Source: DSNY01 sp016861185 | GTDB lineage: Bacteria > Pseudomonadota > Gammaproteobacteria > Burkholderiales > Burkholderiaceae_F | NCBI GenBank assembly: GCA_030263275.1 | Contig: SZOR01000068.1 | Span: 1 to 21,874, forward strand | Reading direction: 5' to 3' | Length of the DNA stretch: 21,874 nt | In this document: positions 7,372-16,894 of the stretch, one piece after another | Position numbering within the stretch: the first letter of the stretch is position 1 | How the letters are laid out: each line of letters opens with the position of its first letter | The notes under the pieces: model-generated | What the model saw: the letters and a program-made list of their open reading frames with translations, nothing else | What the model was told of the DNA's origin: nothing | The model's database searches: none | Made by a program: the position numbers and the translations under genes

Positions 7372-8156
7372 GCGACATCCTGCGCAGGATCCTCGACGTC
7401 AAACGCGAGGAGATCGCACGCGCGAAAGGGCGCGAGCCGTACGCGAAGCTGCTCGCGCGCGCCGAGGCGCGCAGCGATTTGCGCGATTTCGAAGGCGCGT
7501 TGCGTGCGAAGATCGCCGCCGGGCTGCCCGCGGTGATCGCCGAAGTGAAGAAGGCCTCGCCGTCGAAGGGCGTGCTGCGCGAGGACTTCGATCCCGCCGC
7601 GATCGGCGCGAGCTACGCGAAGCACGGTGCGGCGTGCCTGTCGGTGCTGACCGATGTGCGGTTTTTCCAGGGCGCGCCGGAGCACCTCGATGCCGCGCGG
7701 CGGGCGAGCGGGCTGCCGGTGCTGCGCAAGGATTTCGTGGTCGACGAATACCAGGTGGCGGAGGCGCGCGCACTCGGCGCGGACTGCATCCTGCTGATCG
7801 TCGCGGCGCTGGACCCGCACCGGCTGCGCGACCTCGAAGCCGCTGCGCAGTCGCTCGGCATGGCGGTGCTCGTGGAAGTGCACGACGCCGCCGAGCTCGA
7901 TACGGCGCTGAAGCTCGACACCCCGCTCGTCGGCATCAACAACCGGGATCTGCGGACGTTCGACGTTTCGCTGCGCACGACGATCGACCTGCTGCCGGCC
8001 ATCGGCACGGGCCGCCTCGTGATCACCGAAAGCGGGATCCTGCACGCCGCGGACGTCGCGACGATGCGCGCGGCCGGCGTGCATGCCTTCCTCGTCGGCG
8101 AAGCCTTCATGCGCGCGCCCGATCCGGGCGTCGAGCTGGCGCGGTTGTTCGGCTGA
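7368..8156 (+). CDS. trpC: Indole-3-glycerol phosphate synthase
   Basis: This 262-aa TIM-barrel protein closes the indole ring to give indole-3-glycerol phosphate. Diagnostic motifs are ILDVKREEIARAK at the N-terminus, AEVKKASPSKG with the catalytic Lys61, FFQGAPEHL, PVLRKDFVVDEYQV, CILLIVAAL, LVEVHD, LVGINNRDLRTFDV, ITESGI and HAFLVGEAFM. The start is the GTG at 7368, which overlaps the stop of the ABM gene (GTGA); a G-run at 7356-7360 can act as ribosome binding site. It is a stand-alone TrpC, not fused to TrpF. trpF, trpB and trpA do not follow, which agrees with the split trp organisation usual in Betaproteobacteria. It is the last gene of the operon. Confidence 0.97.
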   Translation: MSDILRRILDVKREEIARAKGREPYAKLLARAEARSDLRDFEGALRAKIAAGLPAVIAEVKKASPSKGVLREDFDPAAIGASYAKHGAACLSVLTDVRFFQGAPEHLDAARRASGLPVLRKDFVVDEYQVAEARALGADCILLIVAALDPHRLRDLEAAAQSLGMAVLVEVHDAAELDTALKLDTPLVGINNRDLRTFDVSLRTTIDLLPAIGTGRLVITESGILHAADVATMRAAGVHAFLVGEAFMRAPDPGVELARLFG

Positions 8157-8337
8157 TCTTGGATTGAAAGGCTGTTTTCACCACAGAGACACCGAGAACA
8201 CCGAGAAAGACTTTGGGTTTCCTCGGTGTCTCTGTGCCTCTGTGGTGACAATCGCGCCCTGCGAAGGCCGCTGTATTCACCACAGAGGCACAGAGAACTG
8301 CTCCTCTCGGTGGTCTCGGTGTCTCGCTGGTGAACAC
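8157..8337. repeat. Tandem pair of long imperfect hairpin repeats (CACCACAGAG family)
   Basis: Nearly the whole spacer between trpC and the convergent MFS gene is two inverted repeats. In the first, the left arm (8175-8209, beginning TTTTCACCACAGAGACACC) pairs with 8221-8250 (…CTCTGTGGTGACA). In the second, TTCACCACAGAGGCACAGAG (8276-8295) pairs with 8306-8334, ending GGTGAA. The arms of both are related, so four copies of a CACCACAGAGnCAC-type unit occur here. This type of sequence recurs in intergenic regions of many environmental bacteria and is often mis-annotated as small proteins. It ends 3 nt before the MFS stop codon. It could serve as a two-way transcription end for trpC and the MFS gene, though no U-run follows. 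Confidence 0.85.
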
Positions 8338-9540
8338 CTACGTCCTTCCGCCGCCCGGCAGCAGGCTCGCCGCGGCGAAGGTGACGACCGCGACGCCGGC
8401 CATCGCGAGCAGCAGGAAGTCGAAGCCCGAGGCCTTGACCACCGGGCCGAGCAGATAGACCGCGAGCGAACTGATGCCGAACGAGATCGCCAGCCGCGCA
8501 CCGGCCACGCGCGAGCGGATGCGGTCGTCGACGAAGCGCACGATCATCGCGTCGATGAACGGGATCGCGCCGAACACCGCCGCCATGAACAGCGTGCACA
8601 GCGCGAAGAACAGCCACCCGTGCGCGTGCGCCGCCGCGCTCAAGAGCGCAACCTGCAGTGCGACGATCGCGAGCAGAAGCCGCTTCATCGGCACGCGGTC
8701 GATCAGATGGCCGACGACGAGCTGCGCCAGCGAAGCGATCGCGTAGACGAGCGCGAGCAGCACGCCGAGCGCGAACGGGTCGGTCGCGATCGCTGCCATC
8801 CGTTCGCGCAGCAGTTCCGCGTTGCCGTTGGTCGTGAAGTTGAAGATCAGCGAGCCGGTCGTCGCGGTGATCGTGATCACGGCGAAGACGCGCGCGAGCA
8901 GCCCGCGCGGTAACTCGGCCTTCGACGGTTTGCGCTGCGTCGGCGGCAGTTCCTCGCGCGGCGCCACCCGCGCGAACAGCAGCCCGCACGCGATCGACAG
9001 CAGCCCGGGCACGACGAACGCCATGCGCCAGCCGAAGTACTTGACCAGCGCGCCGGTCGTGATCGCCGCGAGCGCGATACCGAGATTGCCCGCCAGTCCG
9101 TTGATCCCGATCGTGCGCCCGGGTCGCGCGGCATCGCGCACCAGCATCGGGATGCCGACCGGGTGATAGATCGCCGAGAACACGCCCATGATCGTCAAGG
9201 CGATCGCGATCTGCCACGGGCCGGTCGAGGCCGCGACCAGCAGCAGCGAGGCGCCGAGCCCGAAGAAGAACGCGAGCATCATCGGCCGCCGTCCCCACGA
9301 GTCGCCGAGCTTGCCTGCGGGCAGCGAACCGATGCCGAACGCGAAGAACGCGCCGGTCGCGTACGGCATCAGATCTTCCCAGCGCGCGAACCCGAAGTCG
9401 GCCGCGATCGTGCTGACCGCGGTCGCGAAGATCAGCAGCACCCAATGGTCGATCGCGTGCGCGACGTTCAACAGCAACGACCATGCGGCGCGGCGCGCGT
9501 CGCCCGGTGCAGCGGTCGCGGATCGCGTGACGATGCTCAT
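8338..9540 (-). CDS. Major facilitator superfamily transporter (fosmidomycin-resistance-like subgroup)
   Basis: This 400-aa inner-membrane protein has about 12 hydrophobic segments. The MFS motif A appears after TM2 as AGKLGDSWGRRPMM, and a second copy in the C-terminal half as VGHLIDRVPMKRL. GVFSAIYHPVGIPML in the fourth helix region resembles the Fsr (fosmidomycin resistance) subgroup. The substrate cannot be read from sequence, though drug or metabolite efflux is typical. The start is ATG at 9540; the Shine-Dalgarno is weak (AUCCUCG region) and the frame stays open further upstream without homology. It is transcribed toward trpC and ends against the hairpin repeats. A possible -10 (TACACT, minus strand, 9575-9570) lies upstream, without a convincing -35. 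Confidence 0.88.
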   Translation of the reverse strand: MSIVTRSATAAPGDARRAAWSLLLNVAHAIDHWVLLIFATAVSTIAADFGFARWEDLMPYATGAFFAFGIGSLPAGKLGDSWGRRPMMLAFFFGLGASLLLVAASTGPWQIAIALTIMGVFSAIYHPVGIPMLVRDAARPGRTIGINGLAGNLGIALAAITTGALVKYFGWRMAFVVPGLLSIACGLLFARVAPREELPPTQRKPSKAELPRGLLARVFAVITITATTGSLIFNFTTNGNAELLRERMAAIATDPFALGVLLALVYAIASLAQLVVGHLIDRVPMKRLLLAIVALQVALLSAAAHAHGWLFFALCTLFMAAVFGAIPFIDAMIVRFVDDRIRSRVAGARLAISFGISSLAVYLLGPVVKASGFDFLLLAMAGVAVVTFAAASLLPGGGRT

Positions 9541-9752
9541 GATCGTGCGAGGATGTCGGGACGGACCGCAGTGTAGATGAGCGCCATCAGCCGACCGATT
9601 CCGTGCAATGCTCCCGCTTGCGTGGGCGCACAGGTGCCGCTTGGTCCCTCGCCCCGGGAACGGGAGCGGGTTAGGGTGAGACGCAGCGCCGCCGATGAGG
9701 CGCGCAAACTCCCCCCGATCCCGCCTGCCCTGCTGATGCAGTTTCGGTTGCC
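9541..9752. other. Divergent MFS/ung spacer, no gene seen
   Basis: These 212 bases separate the divergent MFS and ung genes and should hold both promoters. Apart from the repeat at 9646-9680 and a weak -10-like TACACT on the minus strand (9575-9570), no clear element is visible. Frames open through it have no recognisable protein. Confidence 0.5.
9646..9680. repeat. Dispersed GC-rich inverted repeat (CTCACCCTAACCC family)
   Basis: The stretch begins CCCTCGCCCCGGGAACGGG and ends GCGGGTTAGGGTGAG. Read on the minus strand it starts CTCACCCTAACCCGCTCCCG, matching a very common proteobacterial intergenic element whose arms form a hairpin (CCCTCGCCC with GGGTTAGGGTGAG). The recognition is from memory of such elements. 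It lies between the divergent MFS and ung genes. Confidence 0.6.
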
Positions 9753-10478
9753 ATGCCCGCAACGCTTCGACTCCCGCTGAGCATGCACCTCGACGCGCTT
9801 CCCGCGGATTGGCGGCCGCTGGTGCAGGTTTTTTTCGCCTCCAAGGAAGGACAGTCGCTGCAGCACTTCCTTGCAGTGCGCGCCGCAGCCGGCGCCACGA
9901 TCTATCCGCCGCGTCCGCTGCATGCGCTCGAACTCACGCCGCTGCACGAGGTGCGCGCCGTCGTCGTCGGCCAGGATCCGTATCACGGGCCGGGACAGGC
10001 GCACGGCCTTGCCTTCTCCGTGCCCGACGTCGTAGCGCCGCCGCCGAGCCTGCGCAACATCTTTCTGGAATTGAAGAGCGACCTCGGCTGCCGGATCCCG
10101 ACGAGCGGCAACCTCGAACGCTGGGCGCGCCAGGGCGTGCTGTTGCTCAATGCGGTTTTCACGGTCGAAGAAGGCAAAGCCGGCGCGCACGCCAAGCGCG
10201 GCTGGGAGCGCCTGAGCGAATCGGTGATCGAGCGACTCGCGACCGACGAAGGGCCGAAGGTGTTTCTTCTGTGGGGTGCGTTCGCGCAGGCGCAGCGCGC
10301 ACTGATCGAAGCGAAGGGCGGGCGGCATCTCGTGCTCGCCGCGAACCACCCGTCGCCACTGTCCGCGCGCCGGCCGCCGGTGCCATTCTTCGGCTGTAAG
10401 CACTTCTCGAAGGCGAACGAGTTCCTGGAGCAGCGCGGCCGCGGCAGCATCGATTGGTGCGGCGGTCCGCTGCCTTGA
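9753..10478 (+). CDS. ung: Uracil-DNA glycosylase, family 1
   Basis: This ~241-aa enzyme removes uracil from DNA in base excision repair. The water-activating motif GQDPYHG is present with Asp75, Tyr77 and His78, followed by AHGLAFSVP, PPSLRNIF, LLLNAVFTVEEGKAGAHAKRGWE and the DNA-intercalation loop HPSPLSARRP with His199. All catalytic landmarks of the family are intact. The start is uncertain: ATG 9753 gives 241 aa and ATG 9783 (MHLDALPADW) gives 231 aa. Neither has a good Shine-Dalgarno sequence, and the conserved part begins near ALPADWRPLV. It appears to be a single-gene unit, divergent from the MFS gene and convergent with the DUF255 gene 39 nt away. Confidence 0.96.
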   Translation: MPATLRLPLSMHLDALPADWRPLVQVFFASKEGQSLQHFLAVRAAAGATIYPPRPLHALELTPLHEVRAVVVGQDPYHGPGQAHGLAFSVPDVVAPPPSLRNIFLELKSDLGCRIPTSGNLERWARQGVLLLNAVFTVEEGKAGAHAKRGWERLSESVIERLATDEGPKVFLLWGAFAQAQRALIEAKGGRHLVLAANHPSPLSARRPPVPFFGCKHFSKANEFLEQRGRGSIDWCGGPLP

Positions 10479-10517
10479 GCGTCGGCAGCGGCGGATCGCC
10501 GCGAGTCGGCACGATGG

Positions 10518-12536
<2,019 letters not shown>

Positions 12537-12766
12537 GCGCGCTCCCGGGTTGGACGCATCATCCCACCGCTTCGCCGTTGGGGACGAACCCCCCTTTCGT
12601 AAAGGGGGCAGGGGGGATTTCGCGGTGTCACGCTGCGAGACGCTGTGAAATCCCCCTCGGTCCCCCTTTTCCACAGGGGGGAGGCACTCTGCGGCGGCGT
12701 GGTCCGATGCCCCGATCGACCGACACTGCCCGCCCGAAGCTTTGTCCCGTGTCGCGGGCACGGCGA
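12537..12766. other. Intergenic region upstream of the DUF255 gene
   Basis: This 230-bp stretch between the M61 gene (stop 12767) and the DUF255 gene holds the repeat at 12589-12680 and a small hairpin (CCGTG/CACGG, about 12748-12764) just after the M61 stop, which might be part of a terminator. Frames running through it encode only low-complexity PPFVKG/PLRKGG-type translations of the repeat. Confidence 0.5.
12589..12680. repeat. Dispersed long inverted repeat (CCCCCTTT…GGGGGATTTC family)
   Basis: The left arm CCCCCCTTTCGTAAAGGGGG (12589-12608), continuing through GGGGGGATTTC, is matched by an inverted right arm from GAAATCCCCC (12647-12656) to TTTTCCACAGGGGGG. The arms are about 32-34 nt with small gaps, around a loop of about 26 nt (12621-12646). 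Each arm is itself a small hairpin (CCCCCTTT/AAAGGGGG). Elements of this type recur between genes in Betaproteobacteria and other groups. It may serve in transcription termination or be a non-autonomous mobile repeat. Confidence 0.8.
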
Positions 12767-14557
12767 TCAACCGCCCAGCCACCTCCTTCTCGCCCGCTGC
12801 GCGGCTGCGCTCGCTTTCGGATCGACCTTCAGCGTGAACCTGGGCGGCGGCTGCGTGGCGAGTTCGACCTCGAAGCGCATCAGCTCGTCGCCGCGGAAGG
12901 CGAGCAGCTCGACCGCATCGCCCGGGTGATAGCGCGCGAGCAGCGCATCGAGGTTCGACGGCTTCACGCGCAGCCCGCCGAGCGCGATCAGCATGTCGCC
13001 GCCGGACAGCCCCGCGGACTGCGCAGGCGAGCCGTCGAGTACGTTTGCGATGCGGCAGTCGCCGTCGGCGTTCGTCGTCTTGACGCCCAGCAGCGCGAAG
13101 TGCGGCGGATCGACCGCGGCGCGCTTCTCGACGCGCACGCCGAAAGGCGCCAGCAGCGCTTCGAAGTCAGGATCGCGCGTGCCTTCGGTCCATGCGCGGA
13201 AGTGGCGCGCGAGCTTGAGCCCCGTGGCTTCCTCCGCCGCTGCGGCGACTTCGCCTTCCTCGACACCGGTGTACGCCGCGCCGGCTTTCTGGCAGCGTTT
13301 CCACAGCAGCCGCATCAGGTCGTCGAGCGAACGATCGCCGCCGGTTTCGTGGCGGATCGTCAGGTCGAGCGCGGCGGCGACGAGCGCGCCTTTCTGGTAG
13401 TAGCTGACCACGCTGTTGGGTGCGTTCTCGTCCTGCCGGTAGTACTTGATCCAGGCGTCGAACGAGCTCTCGGCGAGCGTCTGCTTCAGCCGGCCCGTTC
13501 GCTGCATCACCGTCGTCATCGTCTTGGCGAGCGCATCGAGATACTGCGCTTCGGTGATCAGCCCCGCGCGCGCGACCAGCAGGTCGTCGTAGTAGGAGGT
13601 GAAGCCCTCGACCGCCCACAGCAGCCGCGTGTAGTTCTCCTGCGTAAGGTCGTACGGAACGAAGGCCGCCGGGCGGATCCGCTTGGCGTTCCACGCGTGG
13701 AAGTACTCGTGGCTCGCCAGCCCGAGGAAGCTGCGGTAGCCCTCGGTCGGATCCTTCATGCCGGCGTACGGCAGCTCGTCGCGCCTGCAGACGAGCGCGG
13801 TCGAGTTGCGGTGCTCGAGCCCGCCGTGGCCTTCGCCGAGCGCCGTCGTGAGGAACGTGTAGCGCGTGAACGGCGCCTGTTTCGAGCGCGGCTCGAACAG
13901 CTCGATATGCTGTGCGCATAGCTTGGCGAGATCCGTGGTCAGGCGCTTCAGGTCGAGCTTCGGCACGCGGCCGGTGATCGCGATCTCGTGCGACACGTCG
14001 AGCACGTCGAACGCACCGCGGACGAACGTGCCCATCTCGACCGGACAGTCGATCAGCTCGTCGTAGCCGGCGGCGATGTAGGTGCCGAAGCTGCCGTAGC
14101 GCGTTCCGCGCGCGGGCGTGAGCCCGGTCGCGACCTTCCAGTCGGCGTAGCGCCTGCCCGCCGGCGGCAGCAGATCGACGAGGCAGTTGTCCTGCTCGTG
14201 TCCGAGCGCCAGCAGGAAGACGCTGGTGCCGTTGAAGAACGCGTGCGTCTCGTCCAGATGCGCGCCGCGCACCGACAGATCCCACGCGTAGACCTCGTAG
14301 GCGACCGTCAGCGGACCGCGCGCGGGCGCGGCGCGCCAGGTGTGCTTGTCGAGCTTGTCGATGTCGAGCTTGCCGTCGCCCGCCAGCGCCGTGACGCGCA
14401 CGATGTGCCGCGCGAACTCGCGGATCATGTAGCTGCCGGGAATCCACGCAGGCAGCATGAAACGCTGGCCCGCGGGATCGGGGCGCTCGACGGTGACGGT
14501 GACGTGGAAGAGGTGCGCGGCGGGATTGGCGGGGCGGATGGCGTAGTGGATCGTCAT
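12767..14557 (-). CDS. M61 family metallopeptidase with PDZ domain
   Basis: This 596-aa protein matches the M61 glycyl-aminopeptidase-like family. The N-terminal part carries LPAWIPGSYMIREFARHI and a GGLEHRNST motif. The zinc site is SHEYFHAWNAKRIRP (His283, Glu284, His287), with the third ligand Glu317 in WAVEGFTSYYDD. A PDZ domain occupies about residues 490-575 (IANVLDGSPAQSAGLSGGDMLIALGG). No signal peptide is visible; MTIHYAIRP begins directly in the domain, so a cytosolic location is likely. ATG 14557 fits the family start. It lies 55 nt downstream of the DUF599 gene on the same strand, so the two may be co-transcribed. The family is widespread and its physiological substrate is not known. 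Confidence 0.95.
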   Translation of the reverse strand: MTIHYAIRPANPAAHLFHVTVTVERPDPAGQRFMLPAWIPGSYMIREFARHIVRVTALAGDGKLDIDKLDKHTWRAAPARGPLTVAYEVYAWDLSVRGAHLDETHAFFNGTSVFLLALGHEQDNCLVDLLPPAGRRYADWKVATGLTPARGTRYGSFGTYIAAGYDELIDCPVEMGTFVRGAFDVLDVSHEIAITGRVPKLDLKRLTTDLAKLCAQHIELFEPRSKQAPFTRYTFLTTALGEGHGGLEHRNSTALVCRRDELPYAGMKDPTEGYRSFLGLASHEYFHAWNAKRIRPAAFVPYDLTQENYTRLLWAVEGFTSYYDDLLVARAGLITEAQYLDALAKTMTTVMQRTGRLKQTLAESSFDAWIKYYRQDENAPNSVVSYYQKGALVAAALDLTIRHETGGDRSLDDLMRLLWKRCQKAGAAYTGVEEGEVAAAAEEATGLKLARHFRAWTEGTRDPDFEALLAPFGVRVEKRAAVDPPHFALLGVKTTNADGDCRIANVLDGSPAQSAGLSGGDMLIALGGLRVKPSNLDALLARYHPGDAVELLAFRGDELMRFEVELATQPPPRFTLKVDPKASAAAQRARRRWLGG

Positions 14558-14612
14558 GGCGTGAGCCGGCGTCGACGTGCCGCGATTCTCGCAGACGGCG
14601 GGGTCCGTCCGC

Positions 14613-15317
14613 TCAATGCCGCAGCACGGCGAGCACGTCGGAATGGAACTCGCGCCGGTACAGCACGAAGACGATCCCGGCGGTGCCGAGCGCGAACGCG
14701 AGCGGCGACACGAACCACAGCAGCGCGGCGAAAGCCATGTAGTAGGCGCGCAGCCCGTCGTTGAAGGTCTCCGCCGCGAGCCCGACGACGCGGCCCGCGC
14801 GCTCGGCGAACTCCTCGCGCTTCGCGTCGCCGCGCGCGAAGGCCGCGTGGTCCGGCATCGACGCGATCAGCAGCGCGCCGAACGTGTACTGCCGCATCGA
14901 CCAGGTGAAGCGGAAGAAGGCGTAGACGAAGATGCCGGTCAGCAGCAGCAGCTTCAGCTCGATCACCACGAGCGGCGTGCGCGCCGCGAACGGGATCTCG
15001 CGCACCAGCTCGGTCGCGCGCTCGGAAGTGCCGATCACCGCGAGCAGGCCGCCGATGATCAGGATCGTCGTCGATGCGAAGAACGACGGGCTGGTCGAAA
15101 GGTTCTGCACGACCACGCCGTCGACGACGCGGTTCTCGCGGTGCGTGGTCTGCAGCATCCACAGTCGCCGATAGCGGTTGGTCGTCGCCAGCAGCGAGCC
15201 GGCGGTTTCGGCGCGCCGCTTGGCGAACCACGCGTAGCCGATCCACGCGGCGAAGAACCCGCCGAGCGCCATCCAGTCCGCGAGCGGCAACAGCCGCAAC
15301 AGTTCGAGCACTTTCAT
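14613..15317 (-). CDS. DUF599 family inner-membrane protein
   Basis: This 234-aa protein has four hydrophobic segments (about residues 10-30, 78-98, 122-145 and 192-220). The signature RYRRLWMLQTTHRENRVVDG, then NLSTSPSFFASTTILIIGGLLA, is characteristic of DUF599. No function is established for the family. The start at 15317 (MKVLELLRLLPLADWMAL) fits the family length; the frame continues upstream without homology. A G-rich stretch just before the ATG could act as ribosome binding site. It is the first gene of a probable two-gene unit with the M61 peptidase, and it is divergent from dsbB. Confidence 0.88.
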   Translation of the reverse strand: MKVLELLRLLPLADWMALGGFFAAWIGYAWFAKRRAETAGSLLATTNRYRRLWMLQTTHRENRVVDGVVVQNLSTSPSFFASTTILIIGGLLAVIGTSERATELVREIPFAARTPLVVIELKLLLLTGIFVYAFFRFTWSMRQYTFGALLIASMPDHAAFARGDAKREEFAERAGRVVGLAAETFNDGLRAYYMAFAALLWFVSPLAFALGTAGIVFVLYRREFHSDVLAVLRH

Positions 15318-15388
15318 CCGGCCCCGATCATCCACCGGAGCGGGTGCGCCGATCAAGCGTGCGCAGCGCCGGCCGCAGCGGGCACGCT

Positions 15389-15397
15389 TGCTACCAT
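15389..15397 (+). promoter_or_regulatory. Candidate extended -10 for dsbB (possibly leaderless)
   Basis: TGCTACCAT (hexamer TACCAT at 15392-15397) ends 6 nt before the dsbB ATG. Transcription would then start at or next to the A of the start codon (15404). No Shine-Dalgarno sequence precedes dsbB, which agrees with a leaderless mRNA. The -35 region is not convincing. Confidence 0.3.
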
Positions 15398-15403
15398 CGC
15401 CGC

Positions 15404-15904
15404 ATGCCAAGGTTGATCCACGGACTGCGCGCGTTGCATGCGCGGCGGATCTACGCCGCCGTCGTCGCCGTCGTCGTCGCGCTGCTCGCCGCGGCGCTGT
15501 ACTACCAGCACGTCGAAGGGCTCGAGCCCTGCCCGCTGTGCATCCTGCAGCGCTATGCGTTCGTCGCGGTCGGTGCAGCCGCGCTGGTCGCTGCACTCTC
15601 AGCAGGCCGCCGCTGGAGCGTCGTCGCCGGCGCGGCGGCGCTCGTCGCCGCGCTCGCCGGCGCCGGCACCGCCGCGCGGCACGTCTGGATCCAGCTTCAC
15701 CCGGAGAGCCTCGCCTGCGGACCGGGGCTGGCGACGATGATCGAGAACTTTCCGCTGTACGAAGTGCTGCCGAAGGTCTTTCGCGGCAGCGGCGATTGCG
15801 GCGTCGTCGACTGGACCTTCCTGGGGCTCACCATGCCCGCGTGGGCGCTCGTCTGGTTCGTGCTGCTGGCGCTCGCGCTCGTCGCCGCGCTCGTCCGCCG
15901 CTGA
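15404..15904 (+). CDS. dsbB: Disulfide bond formation protein B
   Basis: This 166-aa inner-membrane protein reoxidises DsbA and passes electrons to quinone. It has four transmembrane segments (about 16-34, 48-66, 72-90 and 141-164). The first periplasmic loop carries the redox pair Cys43-Pro-Leu-Cys46 followed by ILQRY, whose Arg50 is the conserved quinone-site residue. The second loop holds Cys105 and Cys132 around MIENFPLYEVLPKVF, as expected. All four essential cysteines are therefore present. The frame is open well upstream, but homology begins at ATG 15404. No dsbA is in the window. The gene is divergent from DUF599 across 86 bp and ends 3 nt from the convergent SGNH hydrolase gene. Confidence 0.95.
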   Translation: MPRLIHGLRALHARRIYAAVVAVVVALLAAALYYQHVEGLEPCPLCILQRYAFVAVGAAALVAALSAGRRWSVVAGAAALVAALAGAGTAARHVWIQLHPESLACGPGLATMIENFPLYEVLPKVFRGSGDCGVVDWTFLGLTMPAWALVWFVLLALALVAALVRR

Positions 15905-15907
15905 GCT

Positions 15908-16777
15908 TCAGGGCAGGCCGAGTTCCTCGCGGATCGCCGCGGCCATCTTCGCGGCGAGCTTGGCGTAGCCGCGCCGGCTCGGGTGAATCTCGTTGTCCCA
16001 TTCGCCGGAAGAACCGTTGGCGCCGAGCGCGGCGCGCTGGATCGTGCCAAGCGTGTTGACGACGTGGAAATCGACCAGATCGAGCCCGCGCAGCAGCCGC
16101 GCCATGTGCTCGAGCAGGTAGTCGGAGATCGGGATCCAGAAGTGCTGCGGAACGCCGGCCTCGACGAGCTTCGGATACATCCATGCCGAACCGGCGCGCA
16201 CGCCGAAGATGCGCGCCGGCGCGTCGTTCGGCGTCGGGTAATCGTAGGTGTGCGTGAAGATCGGCGCGTCGCGGTTCGGTCCGCCCTCTTCGCGGATGAA
16301 ACGGACGATGCGCGTCAGGCTGTCGCTGAGGAAGGCATCGAAGCGCGCGAGCGCATCCGCGTCGATCAGCGCCGCCGGGTCGGCGGGGTCCGCATTGGCG
16401 TAGTCGACGCCGCGCCTGAGCAGATGCGGAAACGCCGCAATCAGGTCGTTGCCGCCGGCCGACAACAGGATGCCCTGGTACGGATACGCGTTGCGGTCGG
16501 CGAGATGCACGGCCAGTTCGGAAGCCCACAGGTCGATGCGCTTGCCGCCGCTCGCGGGCAGCGCCCTGCGCATGTCGTCGGCCGTGTCGCCGGGATAGGC
16601 GAGGTTGATCACGGCGCCGAAGGTTTCGAACTCGAGCGGATCGAGCATGTTGTACGCGGGGATCGCGCCGAGCGAAAACCAGGAATCGCCTTCGGCGAGC
16701 AGTGCGGGGTAGAACTCGGTGAGGACGACTTCGTTGCGTTCCAGTTCGTGCGGTTTGATGACGCGGACCTTCGGCAT
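15908..16777 (-). CDS. SGNH/GDSL-type hydrolase
   Basis: This 289-aa protein shows the SGNH blocks: GDSWFS with nucleophile Ser32 (block I), NLAYPGDTADDM with Gly63 (block II), SAGGNDLI with Asn110 (block III), and NEIHPSRRGY with His265 (block V). The residue three before His, normally the catalytic Asp of DxxH, is Asn262 (sequence WDNEIH, with Asp261 one place further away). No signal peptide is visible, so it is probably cytosolic. The substrate is unknown; esterase or acyl-hydrolase activity is typical. The start at 16777 is supported by AAGGAG on the minus strand about 7 nt before the ATG. It lies downstream of the mocA-like gene, separated by 117 bp that include a GC hairpin, so it may be a separate unit. 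Confidence 0.85.
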   Translation of the reverse strand: MPKVRVIKPHELERNEVVLTEFYPALLAEGDSWFSLGAIPAYNMLDPLEFETFGAVINLAYPGDTADDMRRALPASGGKRIDLWASELAVHLADRNAYPYQGILLSAGGNDLIAAFPHLLRRGVDYANADPADPAALIDADALARFDAFLSDSLTRIVRFIREEGGPNRDAPIFTHTYDYPTPNDAPARIFGVRAGSAWMYPKLVEAGVPQHFWIPISDYLLEHMARLLRGLDLVDFHVVNTLGTIQRAALGANGSSGEWDNEIHPSRRGYAKLAAKMAAAIREELGLP

Positions 16778-16813
16778 GCTTGTTCTCCTTCGTTGAAGCG
16801 GTCGCCGATTGGC

Positions 16814-16832
16814 GCCCGCGCGCGGCGCGGGC
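16814..16832 (-). terminator. GC-rich hairpin downstream of the mocA-like gene
   Basis: GCCCGCGC and GCGCGGGC (16814-16821 and 16825-16832) form a perfect 8-bp stem with a 3-nt loop, 63 nt after the mocA-like stop. No T-run follows on the minus strand, so an intrinsic terminator is uncertain; it could also simply lie in the SGNH gene leader. Confidence 0.3.
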
Positions 16833-16894
16833 AGGTCAAGAATAAGCCGGTCGCGCGGATCATGGCGCGCCGTCGTCCGCCCTCGCGACCGCTG

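Noticed and set aside
8175..8335. Possible CRISPR array because of repeated CACCACAGAG units
   Set aside because: The copies are in inverted orientation, differ in length and lack regular spacers; no cas genes are present.
8083..8913. Plus-strand open frame through the hairpin repeats (HHRDTENTEKD-type translation)
   Set aside because: This is the well-known spurious translation of the CACCACAGAG repeat followed by the antisense strand of the MFS gene.
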